DNA of 9,870 nucleotides from Coriobacteriaceae bacterium AF45-21 (GCA_027682925.1 JAQCYU010000051.1:1-9870), one strand, 5' to 3'; positions 1 through 7,136 are shown, counted from the stretch's first letter. The notes: a model not told the origin generated them from the letters alone. Numbers and translations: made by a program.

Positions 1-215
1 GCGATGATGGCGGCGGCGAGCGGCGAGGCCGCCTGTGCGAGGGCATCGACGGCGAGCGCGGCGGAAAGGCCGTCCGTGACGATGCCGCCCAAGATGCGCG
101 CAAGCACCCACATCACCGTGATGTTTGCCATGAGCGCGATCCACTTAAACAGGACGCTTGCCATAATGTAGGGCGTTGCCTGCGGAACCAGGGAGAAGAG
201 CCGCTTCTCGAACAT
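1..215 (-). CDS. ABC exporter, N-terminal membrane part (partial, runs off the window start)
   Basis: Only the first 71 codons are present. The peptide begins MFEKRLFSLVPQATPYIMAS and continues into hydrophobic stretches (roughly residues 12-45 and again near 55-71), typical of the first transmembrane helices of a fused permease-ATPase exporter of the CydD/MsbA type. The start is supported by an AGGAGG ribosome binding site at 220-225 (read on the minus strand), about 5 bases before the ATG. The ATP-binding domain lies outside the window, so substrate and subfamily cannot be decided. It is transcribed away from the other genes here. A GGCTAACTAAG motif also found before eno lies about 50 bases upstream and may regulate it (inference). 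The family call rests on the N-terminal pattern only; another polytopic membrane protein is possible. Confidence 0.6.
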   Translation of the reverse strand, partial: MFEKRLFSLVPQATPYIMASVLFKWIALMANITVMWVLARILGGIVTDGLSAALAVDALAQAASPLAAAII

Positions 216-261
216 GAAACCTCCTATGCCGTAACGGTGCCGGTCGGGGTCCTCGGCAGCC

Positions 262-284
262 GCTTAGTTAGCCAAATGCAACTA
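262..284 (-). promoter_or_regulatory. Putative operator upstream of the ABC exporter
   Basis: On the minus strand this reads TTGGCTAACTAAG, matching TTGGCTAACTTAG in the eno promoter at 2617-2629 at all but one position. The shared GGCTAAC core resembles half of the published DtxR/IdeR metal-repressor box (TTAGGTTAGGCTAACCTAA). The binding protein is unknown and the assignment is inference. Confidence 0.3.
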
Positions 285-334
285 GAGTAGCATCGTGCAG
301 CCTGTAAGTATGCCGAGGGTAATTTTTTGGCCGA

Positions 335-378
335 TGAACTGCGTAGAAAGTTCAAAATTGTTGAGTGTAGTGAACTTT
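335..378. repeat. Cluster of TGAACT/AGTTCA half-sites (inverted repeats)
   Basis: TGAACT occurs at 335-340 and 371-376, and its complement AGTTCA at 349-354. The last pair extends to perfect 8-base arms, AAAGTTCA (347-354) and TGAACTTT (371-378), separated by 16 bases. It could be an operator or a small hairpin. The surrounding AT-rich sequence contrasts with the GC-rich genes. No protein can be named. Confidence 0.35.
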
Positions 379-424
379 GTGGTGGACGGAGTGCGAGCGC
401 AATTCTGATCGTGCGCGGCCCCGC

Positions 425-496
425 TCCAAAACATGTACATCAGCCTCCAAAAGCTGCAAAAAATGACATGTTTGGAGGCTGGCGTACATGTTTGGA
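425..496. repeat. Two-tier inverted repeat, 72 nt
   Basis: The outer arms are 425-438 and 484-496, pairing perfectly over 13 bases with one bulged A on the left. The inner arms are 439-451 and 471-483, pairing 11 of 13, including GCCTCCAAA against TTTGGAGGC. The loop is 452-470. The right half also contains ACATGTTTGGA twice (466-476 and 486-496), exactly 20 bases apart. No T-run follows, so it is not a standard terminator. It resembles a dispersed palindromic element or a structured RNA more than an operator. Confidence 0.6.
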
Positions 497-599
497 TAGG
501 GGCGAGGGCGGCGACGGACGAAAGTCACGCCTGTGCCACGTCCGATGTGCTAGCGTTTGGGTGAATAAAACGAGCCCGTGCGGAAAGGATCCGGACCGT

Positions 600-1084
600 A
601 TGCAACGTGGAAGTACATCTCCGCTGTCCCGCGAGACCGATGCACCCGAAACTATCGTCAAGCTGGAGTGCGACATCGACGATGCGTCGCCCGAGGTGCT
701 CGCCTATGCCGCGGACCGCCTGCGCGAGGCGGCGCCCGCGAGGTGCACTGGTTGCCTCTCTACTGCAAAAAAGGCCGCCCCGGTTGGCAGCTGCAGGTAA
801 TCTGCGCCCGCGAGGACATTGACCGTCTGCAGACGATTATCTTTTTGGAAACCACCACGAACGGCATCCGGCGCCAGGTGATGGAACGCGTCTGCCTGCC
901 GCGTCGTTTTGAGCAGGTCGCGACGCCTTGGGGCGAAGTGGCCGTCAAGGTGGCCACCCTGCCCGACGGCAGTGAGCGTGCGGCGCCCGAGTACGAGGAC
1001 TGCGCCCGTCTTGCCCGCGAGCATAACGTGCCGCTCCAGCGCGTGATGCAGACGGCACAAGCCTCGGCACTGCGATTTGAATAG
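600..1084 (+). pseudogene. larC: LarC C-terminal fragment, frameshifted (nickel-pincer cofactor biosynthesis)
   Basis: LarC inserts nickel into the pincer nucleotide cofactor of lactate racemase and relatives. The recognisable C-terminal domain begins ETIVKLECDIDDASPEVLAY (frame of 600) and continues, after a frame change, as EVHWLPLYCKKGRPG, IIFLETTTNGIRRQ and finally EYEDCARLAREHNVPLQRV (frame of 578). The switch falls at 731-734, where GCGGCGCC probably stood as GCGGGCGCC; restoring one G gives the expected continuous LREAGAREVHW. The N-terminal half of LarC (about 250 residues) is absent upstream, where only non-coding repeats are seen. The ATG at 600 with AAAGGA at 585-590 is a possible start, but the peptide from there is shorter than full LarC. 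In Lactobacillus plantarum LarC is split into larC1/larC2 joined by ribosomal frameshifting, but this break lies inside the C-terminal domain and no slippery heptamer is visible. A remnant, or a sequence error on top of a fragment, is most likely. Confidence 0.72.
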
Positions 1085-1139
1085 CGCGGCCGGCGACATC
1101 TCGCGCCCGGCCACATCAGCCCCACCCGAAAGGACCACC

Positions 1140-1688
1140 ATGAAATACCTCATCGCTTCCGACATTCACGGCTCGGCATACTGGACCGAGCGTCTGGTCG
1201 CCGCAATCGAATCCGAGCAGCCCGACCGCATCGTGCTGCTGGGCGACCTGCTCTACCACGGCCCGCGCAACGACCTGCCGCGCGACTACGCCCCCAAGCG
1301 CGTGATTCCGCTGCTCAACGCCCTGGCCGACCGCATCATCGCCGTCCGCGGCAACTGCGACGCCGAGGTCGACCAGATGGTGCTCGACTTTCCCGTCATG
1401 GCGGACTACGCCACGCTGTTCGATGAGGCCGGCCGTGAACTGTTCCTGACGCACGGCCACGTCTTTGGCGCCGGCATGCACAACAGCGTCGACCACGTGC
1501 CCGCGCTGCCCGAGGGCTCCGCGCTCGTCTACGGCCACACGCATATCAAGGTTAACGAGGCAAGCGAGGCACGCCCGGGCCTATGGCTCTTCAACCCCGG
1601 CAGCGTGAGCATCCCCAAGGACGGCACGCACAGCTACGGCATCTACGAGGGCGGCGCGTTCCGTCACGTGATCCTGGAGGAGAAATAA
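1140..1688 (+). CDS. yfcE: YfcE-type metallophosphoesterase (phosphodiesterase)
   Basis: A 182-residue protein, almost the length of E. coli YfcE, a cytosolic metal-dependent phosphodiesterase whose natural substrate is uncertain. All calcineurin-like motifs are visible: SDIHG (residues 7-11), GDLLYHGPRN (35-44), GNCD (71-74), THGH (104-107), GHTH (132-135) and NPGS (152-155). These supply the Asp, His and Asn ligands of the two-metal centre, so the enzyme should be active. The ATG at 1140 is chosen over an in-frame ATG at 1077 because AAGGA lies at 1130-1134 and family similarity starts at MKYLIASDIHG. It follows the larC remnant by 55 bases and ends two bases before mazG, whose ribosome binding site lies in the yfcE 3' end; the pair is probably co-transcribed and translationally coupled. 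Confidence 0.93.
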   Translation: MKYLIASDIHGSAYWTERLVAAIESEQPDRIVLLGDLLYHGPRNDLPRDYAPKRVIPLLNALADRIIAVRGNCDAEVDQMVLDFPVMADYATLFDEAGRELFLTHGHVFGAGMHNSVDHVPALPEGSALVYGHTHIKVNEASEARPGLWLFNPGSVSIPKDGTHSYGIYEGGAFRHVILEEK

Positions 1689-1690
1689 TC

Positions 1691-2551
1691 ATGGCGCAGC
1701 ACATGGCTCGGCAAAATGCCGAGGGCTCGCGCGATCTGTCCACGCTGGTCGACGTGTCGGCCGAGCTGCAGCATTTGGTGCAGACTATCTGGCGTCTGCG
1801 TCAGCCCGATGGCTGCCCGTGGGACCGCGAGCAGACGCACCGCAGCATTGGCAAGAACATGATCGAGGAAGCCTACGAGGCGCTCGATTGCATCGAGGCG
1901 GACGACGTGGCGCATCTGCGCGAGGAGCTGGGCGACGTGCTCATGCAGGTGGTACTGCATGCGCAGATTGCGGCGGACGCCGGCGAGTTTACACTTGCCG
2001 ATGTGGCACGCGATATCGACGCCAAGCTCATCCGTCGTCATCCGCACGTGTTTGGCGATGCGGACGCCGAGAGCTCCGATGAGGTGCTCAAGATCTGGGA
2101 CGAGGTTAAGCTTGCCGAGAAGGCTGCAAAGGACAAGGCCGTGGCAGCGGGCGAGGCTGCGCCCGAGGGCCTGCTCGACGGCGTGCCCACGCATCTGCCG
2201 GCGCTGATGCAGGCTCAGAAGGTGTCGCGCAAGGCGGCTGCCGTGGGCTTTGAGTGGGAGACAGTCCAGGACGTGTGGGACGAGGTCGCCGAGGAGCGCG
2301 CCGAGTTTGAGGCCGAGACTCCCGGCTCGCCCGAGCGCGAGATGGAGTTTGGCGACCTGCTCTTTGCTCTGGTCAACGTTGCGCGCAAGGAGGGAATCGA
2401 CGCCGAGAGCGCCCTGCGTGCCAGCACGGCAAAGTTCCGCCGCCGCTGGGCCGCGATGGAGCAGATGGCGGCCGACGCCCACGTGGATCTGGCCGAGCTT
2501 TCGACCCACGGCCTCAATGACCTCTGGGATGCCGCAAAGGCAGAGGAGTAA
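1691..2551 (+). CDS. mazG: MazG nucleoside triphosphate pyrophosphohydrolase
   Basis: The 286-residue cytosolic enzyme hydrolyses (d)NTPs to the monophosphate and pyrophosphate, clearing non-canonical nucleotides and, in some bacteria, modulating ppGpp. Two MazG domains are present, as in E. coli MazG (263 residues). The first has the signature DGCPWDREQTH (residues 40-50), EEAYEAL (59-65) and REELGDVLMQ (77-86). The second has DEVAEERAEFEAE (197-209) and EFGDLLFALVN (219-229). Both carry the acidic EExxE and ExxD magnesium-binding pattern. The start at 1691 is preceded by GGAGGAG at 1676-1682, inside the yfcE stop region; a second ATG four codons later is less well placed. N-terminal residues 1-20 are extra relative to E. 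coli. A terminator follows at 2558-2599. Confidence 0.95.
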   Translation: MAQHMARQNAEGSRDLSTLVDVSAELQHLVQTIWRLRQPDGCPWDREQTHRSIGKNMIEEAYEALDCIEADDVAHLREELGDVLMQVVLHAQIAADAGEFTLADVARDIDAKLIRRHPHVFGDADAESSDEVLKIWDEVKLAEKAAKDKAVAAGEAAPEGLLDGVPTHLPALMQAQKVSRKAAAVGFEWETVQDVWDEVAEERAEFEAETPGSPEREMEFGDLLFALVNVARKEGIDAESALRASTAKFRRRWAAMEQMAADAHVDLAELSTHGLNDLWDAAKAEE

Positions 2552-2557
2552 GACTGC

Positions 2558-2599
2558 GGGGGCGACGGGACGGACTTTCTCATCGCCCCCATTATTTTT
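2558..2599 (+). terminator. Rho-independent terminator after mazG
   Basis: GGGGGCGA (2558-2565) pairs perfectly with TCGCCCCC (2583-2590) and is followed by the T-rich tail ATTATTTTT (2591-2599). It separates the yfcE-mazG unit from eno. Confidence 0.85.
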
Positions 2600-2607
2600 C
2601 AAAAAGA

Positions 2608-2637
2608 TTGTATCCCTTGGCTAACTTAGGGCATAAT
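2608..2637 (+). promoter_or_regulatory. Putative eno promoter
   Basis: TTGTAT (2608-2613) and CATAAT (2632-2637) lie 18 bases apart, giving a reasonable sigma-A promoter with a good -10 and a weak -35. It starts just downstream of the mazG terminator and leaves a leader of about 95 bases before the eno ATG. The spacer contains the motif TTGGCTAACTTAGG, so a repressor bound there would block the polymerase (inference). Confidence 0.5.
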
Positions 2638-2664
2638 GCAAAAAGTGCGATAAGGCTAACTTAT
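2617..2664 (+). promoter_or_regulatory. Pair of GGCTAACTTA motifs, putative operator
   Basis: GGCTAACTTA occurs at 2619-2628 and again at 2654-2663. The second copy is centred in ATAAGGCTAACTTAT (2650-2664), whose ends form 5-base inverted arms. The copies are 35 bases apart and flank the -10 region of the putative eno promoter. The core matches part of the DtxR/IdeR iron-box consensus, so metal-responsive control is a possibility; this is inference from motif resemblance only. Confidence 0.35.
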
Positions 2665-2727
2665 GAACCTGCGCGCCACTGTAGCGTGCAAGCCGTGTCG
2701 CCAAGCATTCAACCCGTTTCCAAGTGA

Positions 2728-4029
<1,302 letters not shown>

Positions 4030-4101
4030 ACGGACGAATTTGGCGAGGGGGAGGCTGACTCGGTTCCGTCCCGCCTTGACTGGATGCTGCAAAGCGCCAT
4101 G

Positions 4102-4133
4102 GGCGCTGGGCCATACGGCTCAGCGCCTTTTTT
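4102..4133 (+). terminator. Rho-independent terminator after eno
   Basis: GGCGCTG (4102-4108) pairs with CAGCGCC (4121-4127); the stem continues with a G-T wobble and GCC/GGC around a short ATAC loop. A run of six T (4128-4133) follows directly. Strong canonical form, 72 bases after the eno stop codon. Confidence 0.92.
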
Positions 4134-4172
4134 ATGTCGAGCAAAGGCTGGCGAAGGCGGTGCAGGCGCTCG

Positions 4173-4181
4173 TGCTATAAC
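4173..4181 (+). promoter_or_regulatory. Possible extended -10 promoter for the divIC-like gene
   Basis: TGCTATAAC (4173-4181) is an extended -10 (TGn followed by TATAAC). No -35 can be recognised at 16-18 bases upstream. It lies between the eno terminator and the ATG at 4225, where a promoter for divIC-ppx would be expected. Confidence 0.35.
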
Positions 4182-4224
4182 TAAAGGACTTAGCGCAAAC
4201 AAACCTCAACCGCACAAGGCGCAC

Positions 4225-4986
4225 ATGGATCAGATTTACGACAACAGGTACTATTCCGCCGGTTCGCGCGAGCCGTCGCCTCGCCGTGCGCGCACGGTGC
4301 AGCTCGGTGGGTCTGCTTATGCCGGCGCCGACCGCTCCACGCAGCGCCCGGCAAGTACCTCGCGCCCCAATGCTCAATCAAATACCTTGGCAGATGGACC
4401 GGTGCGCCCGCCACGTTCGTCGCATGCATCGCGTCCCTCGACTCAGGCACACGACAAATCGAGCAGGCCTTCGAGCCGTCTTTCGGGCTCGGACTTTATG
4501 CGCTACGCCAACGACAATGCGGTGGTCAAGGCAATCTATGACTTTACGCATGGCTCTCTGCGTCCGCTGTTTATCGGTATCGTGGTGGCTCTGGCGCTCG
4601 TGAGCCTGTATTTCCCCGTGCGCGACCTGTACGTGGCAAAGCGTTCGAGCGATATCTTGGCCAAGCAGGTCGAGATTCGCCAGCAATACAATGATGAGCT
4701 GCAAAAAAGCGTCGACAAGCTGCTCTCGGAGGAGGGTATCAAGGACGCGGCGTCCGAGGACCTGGGCCTGGTGATGCCCGGCGAGAAGAAGATTGACGTG
4801 CTAGGCTTGGACGACGATTCGGATTCGTCGTCGAGCAAAAAGTCCTCAAACGCCAAGAAGGCCAGTGAAGTGGCCAAAGAGATCGAAGAGGTCGGCAAGG
4901 ACGCACCGTGGTACATCCAGACGCTCGATATGCTGTTTGGATTTAACGGCGTCGAGGGCCAGACGGTCGCGTCCAGCGGCGAGTAG
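4225..4986 (+). CDS. DivIC/FtsB-like septum formation initiator
   Basis: A 253-residue single-pass membrane protein of the FtsB/DivIC family, which acts in the divisome with FtsL/DivIB to activate septal wall synthesis. Residues 1-95 are a polar Ser/Arg/Pro-rich cytoplasmic tail. A transmembrane helix (about 114-132, PLFIGIVVALALVSLYFPV) is followed by a probable coiled coil (136-172) and the family-typical SEDLGLVMPGE (177-187). The C-terminal extension (191-225) is acidic and Ser/Lys-rich. It is longer than typical FtsB (about 100 residues) because of both extensions, as in many actinobacterial versions. The start at 4225 with AAGG at 4215-4218 is preferred because the open frame upstream crosses the eno terminator. 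The order eno, divIC-like, ppx agrees with the cluster known in Mycobacterium (Rv1023, Rv1024, Rv1026). Exact naming as FtsB or DivIC is not possible from sequence alone. Confidence 0.85.
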   Translation: MDQIYDNRYYSAGSREPSPRRARTVQLGGSAYAGADRSTQRPASTSRPNAQSNTLADGPVRPPRSSHASRPSTQAHDKSSRPSSRLSGSDFMRYANDNAVVKAIYDFTHGSLRPLFIGIVVALALVSLYFPVRDLYVAKRSSDILAKQVEIRQQYNDELQKSVDKLLSEEGIKDAASEDLGLVMPGEKKIDVLGLDDDSDSSSSKKSSNAKKASEVAKEIEEVGKDAPWYIQTLDMLFGFNGVEGQTVASSGE

Positions 4987-5014
4987 GCGAGTAGCGCCCG
5001 GAGGGGAGCCCGCA

Positions 5015-6013
5015 ATGGCAGATTGCAAACGATATAAGGTGGCCGCGATCGACCTGGGAACGGTGTCGTCGCGACTGGTGTTGGCCCAGGTCGAGGGCGG
5101 GGCGATCGTGGAATCGTCCAAGCATACCGAGATTACCGACCTGGGCGAGGGCGTGGACGCGACGGGTCGCTTTTGCGAGGCGGCTGTCGAGCGTGTGCTC
5201 GATGCGTGTCGCATGTTTGTGGATGAGGCACGTGCTTGGGCCGCCTGCGTCTGCACCACCTGCACGAGTGCCGCGCGCGATGCGTCCAATGCCGCGCTGC
5301 TGCTGGACGGTCTGCGCGATCTGGGGCTCGAACCGCAGGTGATTCCGGGCGAGGTCGAGGCGCGCCTGACGTTTTTTGGCGTGGCACACGACTTTGCTGG
5401 CGAGCGCATCATCGTCGCCGATTCGGGCGGTGGCTCCACGGAGCTCGCGACGGGCGTCTATGCGCCTGAGCGCGGGGTCTTTGCGCTGGAGGGAACGCGC
5501 TCGCTGGACATCGGTTGTCGCCGCGTGACGGAGCGCTTTTTCTCCGCGTTGCCGCCCGCGGATGGCGAGCTTGCTGCCGCTGCCGCGTGGGCAGGCGAGC
5601 AGTTTGCCGCCTATTTTGAAGGCCTGCCCAGCGACTTTGAGCGCGCCGAACGCCTCGTTGCGGTGGGCGGCACCGTCACCACGCTCGTGGCACTCGTTCA
5701 CGAGCTGGAGCCGTATGATTCGAGCTTTGTGCACCTGCGCGAGCTTTCGATGGAGCAGGTTTCGGCCGCTATCGAGCGCATGTCCGCGCTGGATGTTGCG
5801 GGCATTGCCGCTCTGCCGGGCGTGCAACCTAAGCGCGCAGGCGTGATCTTGGCAGGTGCCGTGGTAATTCGCGAGCTCATGCGAGCCGGCGGCTACGACA
5901 TGCTCACCGTAAGCGAGAACAGCCTCCTCGCCGGCATGGCCGCCACCATCAACGAGGTTCTCGACGGCGCGACCCCCACCATCGCCTGGACCCCGAGCCT
6001 GAGCACCCTTTAA
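5015..6013 (+). CDS. ppx: Ppx/GppA family exopolyphosphatase
   Basis: The 332-residue protein belongs to the ASKHA-fold Ppx/GppA phosphatases, which release phosphate from polyphosphate ends and/or convert pppGpp to ppGpp. It has only the two-lobed N-terminal catalytic region, like the short actinobacterial Ppx proteins, without the extra C-terminal domains of E. coli Ppx. Motifs: AIDLGTVSSRL (residues 11-21), TSAARDASN (84-92), GEVEARLTFFGV (112-123), ADSGGGSTEL (135-144), VAVGGTVTTL (215-224) and LPGVQPKRAGVILAGA (267-282). The usual GxEEA motif reads GEVEA, with Val at residue 114 in place of the first of the two Glu, so which Glu serves catalysis should be checked. Start at 5015 follows GGAGGGG (5000-5006). 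Only 28 bases separate it from the divIC-like gene, so they probably share a transcript; the DUF501 gene often found between them is absent. Confidence 0.9.
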   Translation: MADCKRYKVAAIDLGTVSSRLVLAQVEGGAIVESSKHTEITDLGEGVDATGRFCEAAVERVLDACRMFVDEARAWAACVCTTCTSAARDASNAALLLDGLRDLGLEPQVIPGEVEARLTFFGVAHDFAGERIIVADSGGGSTELATGVYAPERGVFALEGTRSLDIGCRRVTERFFSALPPADGELAAAAAWAGEQFAAYFEGLPSDFERAERLVAVGGTVTTLVALVHELEPYDSSFVHLRELSMEQVSAAIERMSALDVAGIAALPGVQPKRAGVILAGAVVIRELMRAGGYDMLTVSENSLLAGMAATINEVLDGATPTIAWTPSLSTL

Positions 6014-6065
6014 AAGTAGTCAAAAAGCTCTGTCCCAAATGAGCTGCTCTGCAGTTGACGGCACC

Positions 6066-6105
6066 TAAAGAAACGAGCCCGCATCCCTTGGGGACACGGG
6101 CTCGT
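6066..6105 (-). terminator. Minus-strand terminator, downstream of a tRNA remnant
   Basis: Perfect 9-base arms ACGAGCCCG (6073-6081) and CGGGCTCGT (6097-6105); on the minus strand the hairpin is followed by TTCTTTAG (6072-6065). It is a diverged duplicate of the terminator at 6262-6301. It may also help stop ppx transcription from the other side, though no T-run is present on the plus strand. Confidence 0.65.
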
Positions 6106-6133
6106 AGACAATACGTGGTAGGGGCGGTGGGAC
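6067..6133 (-). repeat. Diverged duplicate of the tRNA-Leu 3' end and terminator
   Basis: Positions 6067-6133 align without gaps to 6263-6329, with about ten mismatches, mostly in the terminator loop and the spacer before the CCA end. The last 18 bases (6116-6133) are identical and correspond to the 3' end of tRNA-Leu including encoded CCA. The similarity stops at the T loop, so this is a truncated tRNA unit. Confidence 0.75.
6116..6133 (-). pseudogene. tRNA-Leu 3' remnant (T-stem strand, acceptor strand, CCA)
   Basis: On the minus strand it reads GTCCCACCGCCCCTACCA, identical to the last 18 bases of the intact tRNA-Leu at 6312-6396. The T loop, anticodon arm, D arm and 5' acceptor strand are missing; upstream on this strand lies the GC-rich hairpin block 6137-6240. 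It cannot make a tRNA. Confidence 0.7.
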
Positions 6134-6136
6134 GTC

Positions 6137-6240
6137 TGCGCATTTGCTGCGCAAATGCGCACCGGCTTCGGCCGCCTGTCGGCGCCCTCGCCGGCTCGCT
6201 ACGGACGCTGCGCGTCCGCTTGACGCTCGCCCCCTCGCGG
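6137..6240. other. GC-rich hairpin block inserted in the tRNA locus
   Basis: No gene is recognised. It contains an 11-base perfect stem with TGC loop (6137-6147 with 6151-6161), a 7-base perfect stem also with TGC loop (6202-6208 with 6212-6218), and CGGC/GCCG-type short palindromes between. It is followed at 6238-6262 by GCGGGTTCGAGCCCCAC plus GGCGTCCA, which looks like the T arm and 3' end of a plus-strand tRNA, but no complete cloverleaf can be built. Confidence 0.4.
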
Positions 6241-6261
6241 GTTCGAGCCCCACCGGCGTCC

Positions 6262-6301
6262 AAAAGAAACGAGCCCGCATCTCAAAGGGACACGGGCCCG
6301 T
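6262..6301 (-). terminator. Rho-independent terminator of tRNA-Leu
   Basis: Arms ACGAGCCCG (6269-6277) and CGGGCCCGT (6293-6301) pair with one G-T wobble; on the minus strand the tail is TTCTTTTG (6268-6261). It begins ten bases after the CCA end of tRNA-Leu, the same spacing as in the duplicated copy. Confidence 0.75.
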
Positions 6302-6311
6302 AAAAGCCATA

Positions 6312-6396
6312 TGGTAGGGGCGGTGGGACTCGAACCCACAATCCTTGCGGCGAGAGATTTTAAGTCTCCTGCGTATGCCAATTCCGCCACGCCCCC
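6312..6396 (-). tRNA. tRNA-Leu (anticodon UAA)
   Basis: An 85-nt class II tRNA with encoded CCA. The acceptor stem GGGGGCG pairs with CGCCCCT, with a G-U at the first pair. The D arm is GCGGAATTGGCATACGC; the anticodon stem-loop is GGAGA-CTTAAAA-TCTCT with anticodon TAA (6362-6360), reading UUA and, by wobble, UUG. A long variable arm (CGCCGCAAGGATT) fits leucine. The T arm is GTGGG-TTCGAGT-CCCAC. It lies 31 bases downstream of the 6428-7051 gene on the same strand and may be partly read from it. Confidence 0.96.
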
Positions 6397-6427
6397 GTGA
6401 GACTAGAAGTCTAGCACAAGCCGTCCG

Positions 6428-7051
6428 TTACGCGTTGACGGCCATCGAGTGCTGGCCTGACTTTTCCAAGTACTCGGCAAACTTGGCTTCGTCGCCCTTG
6501 TTCTGGTACTGCAGGGCCAGCAGGTACTCCAAGCGGCAGCGCTTGACCGGGTCGTCGCCGACATCCTCGAGCATGCGCTCCAGCTCGGGAATGTCGTTGT
6601 GACGCTTGAGGATCATCGTGTCGTACATCAGCTGGCACTCGTGCGCGACCGCCTCGGCCTGACCGCCCTCAAAGCCCTTGATTTCGTGCAGCAGCTCCTT
6701 GGACTTTTTGCGGTCCTCCTGGCCAACGTAGTAGTTAAAGGCCTTGATCACCAGGTCGACGCGCTGCATCTTGGGCAGGTTGAGTCCCAGCAGCAGGTCG
6801 AACATCTCGCCGGCGCGCTCGTGGTCCTCGCGCAGCAGATAGGAGTTCAGACGCAGGTAGTCGCGGTTGTAGCGCGGGTACAGCATGCTGGTGAGTTTGC
6901 CGTCGAGCAAACGATCGAACTCGGCCCACTGTTTGGCGGCCATCAACTGTTGCAGGCGTTTAAACGTAGTGCGTTTTTTGACGCTAAAGAACACCGACAC
7001 GGCGATACAGATGATAACGACGGCGGTCCAGAGTGTGCGGGAATCGGGCAT
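6428..7051 (-). CDS. Single-pass membrane protein of unknown function, TPR-like helical body
   Basis: I do not recognise this 207-residue protein. Residues 7-23 (LWTAVVIICIAVSVFFS) form one N-terminal transmembrane helix with Lys/Arg just after it, so the remaining part is probably cytoplasmic. The body is wholly helical in character, with repeating pairs such as KRLQQLMAAKQWAEFDRLLD, YLRLNSYLLREDHERAGEMF and LEYLLALQYQNKGDEAKFAE, reminiscent of tetratricopeptide (TPR) repeats, which usually hold protein partners. No catalytic motif is seen. The start at 7051 is preceded on the minus strand by AGGAT (7060-7064), and a TATAAT -10 lies about 56 bases upstream of the ATG. It is transcribed toward tRNA-Leu and divergently from the PTS gene. 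Confidence 0.75.
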   Translation of the reverse strand: MPDSRTLWTAVVIICIAVSVFFSVKKRTTFKRLQQLMAAKQWAEFDRLLDGKLTSMLYPRYNRDYLRLNSYLLREDHERAGEMFDLLLGLNLPKMQRVDLVIKAFNYYVGQEDRKKSKELLHEIKGFEGGQAEAVAHECQLMYDTMILKRHNDIPELERMLEDVGDDPVKRCRLEYLLALQYQNKGDEAKFAEYLEKSGQHSMAVNA

Positions 7052-7106
7052 GTTAGGATCCTTAGTCGCTCATAAAGCGAGCGGTATGACAACACGTACT
7101 AGATGT

Positions 7107-7136
7107 ATTATACGCAGCGCACAAGCAAACTGGCAT
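7107..7136 (-). promoter_or_regulatory. Putative promoter of the 6428-7051 membrane protein gene
   Basis: On the minus strand a perfect TATAAT (7112-7107) is preceded 18 bases upstream by ATGCCA (7136-7131), a weak -35. It is the only consensus -10 in this 163-base divergent intergenic region. Confidence 0.5.

Noticed and set aside
570..580. ACGAGCCCGTG, matching the stem of the tRNA terminators at 6073-6105
   Set aside because: Only 11 bases, with no partner arm or T-run nearby; probably chance.
327..599. Upstream extension of the larC reading frame to 327
   Set aside because: This part encodes no LarC N-terminal similarity and runs through the inverted repeats at 335-496; it looks like chance open frame.
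4084..4224. Longer N-terminus for the DivIC-like protein (start at 4084)
   Set aside because: It would include the eno terminator hairpin and T-run as coding sequence; the ATG at 4225 has a plausible ribosome binding site.
6029..6048. AGCTC/GAGCT hairpin just after ppx as its terminator
   Set aside because: The arms are 5 bases with a 10-base loop and no T-run follows.
6130..6262. A complete plus-strand tRNA closed by GGACGTC and GGCGTCC
   Set aside because: Too long (about 133 nt), the T-stem register does not fit the closing stem, and no anticodon arm can be drawn.
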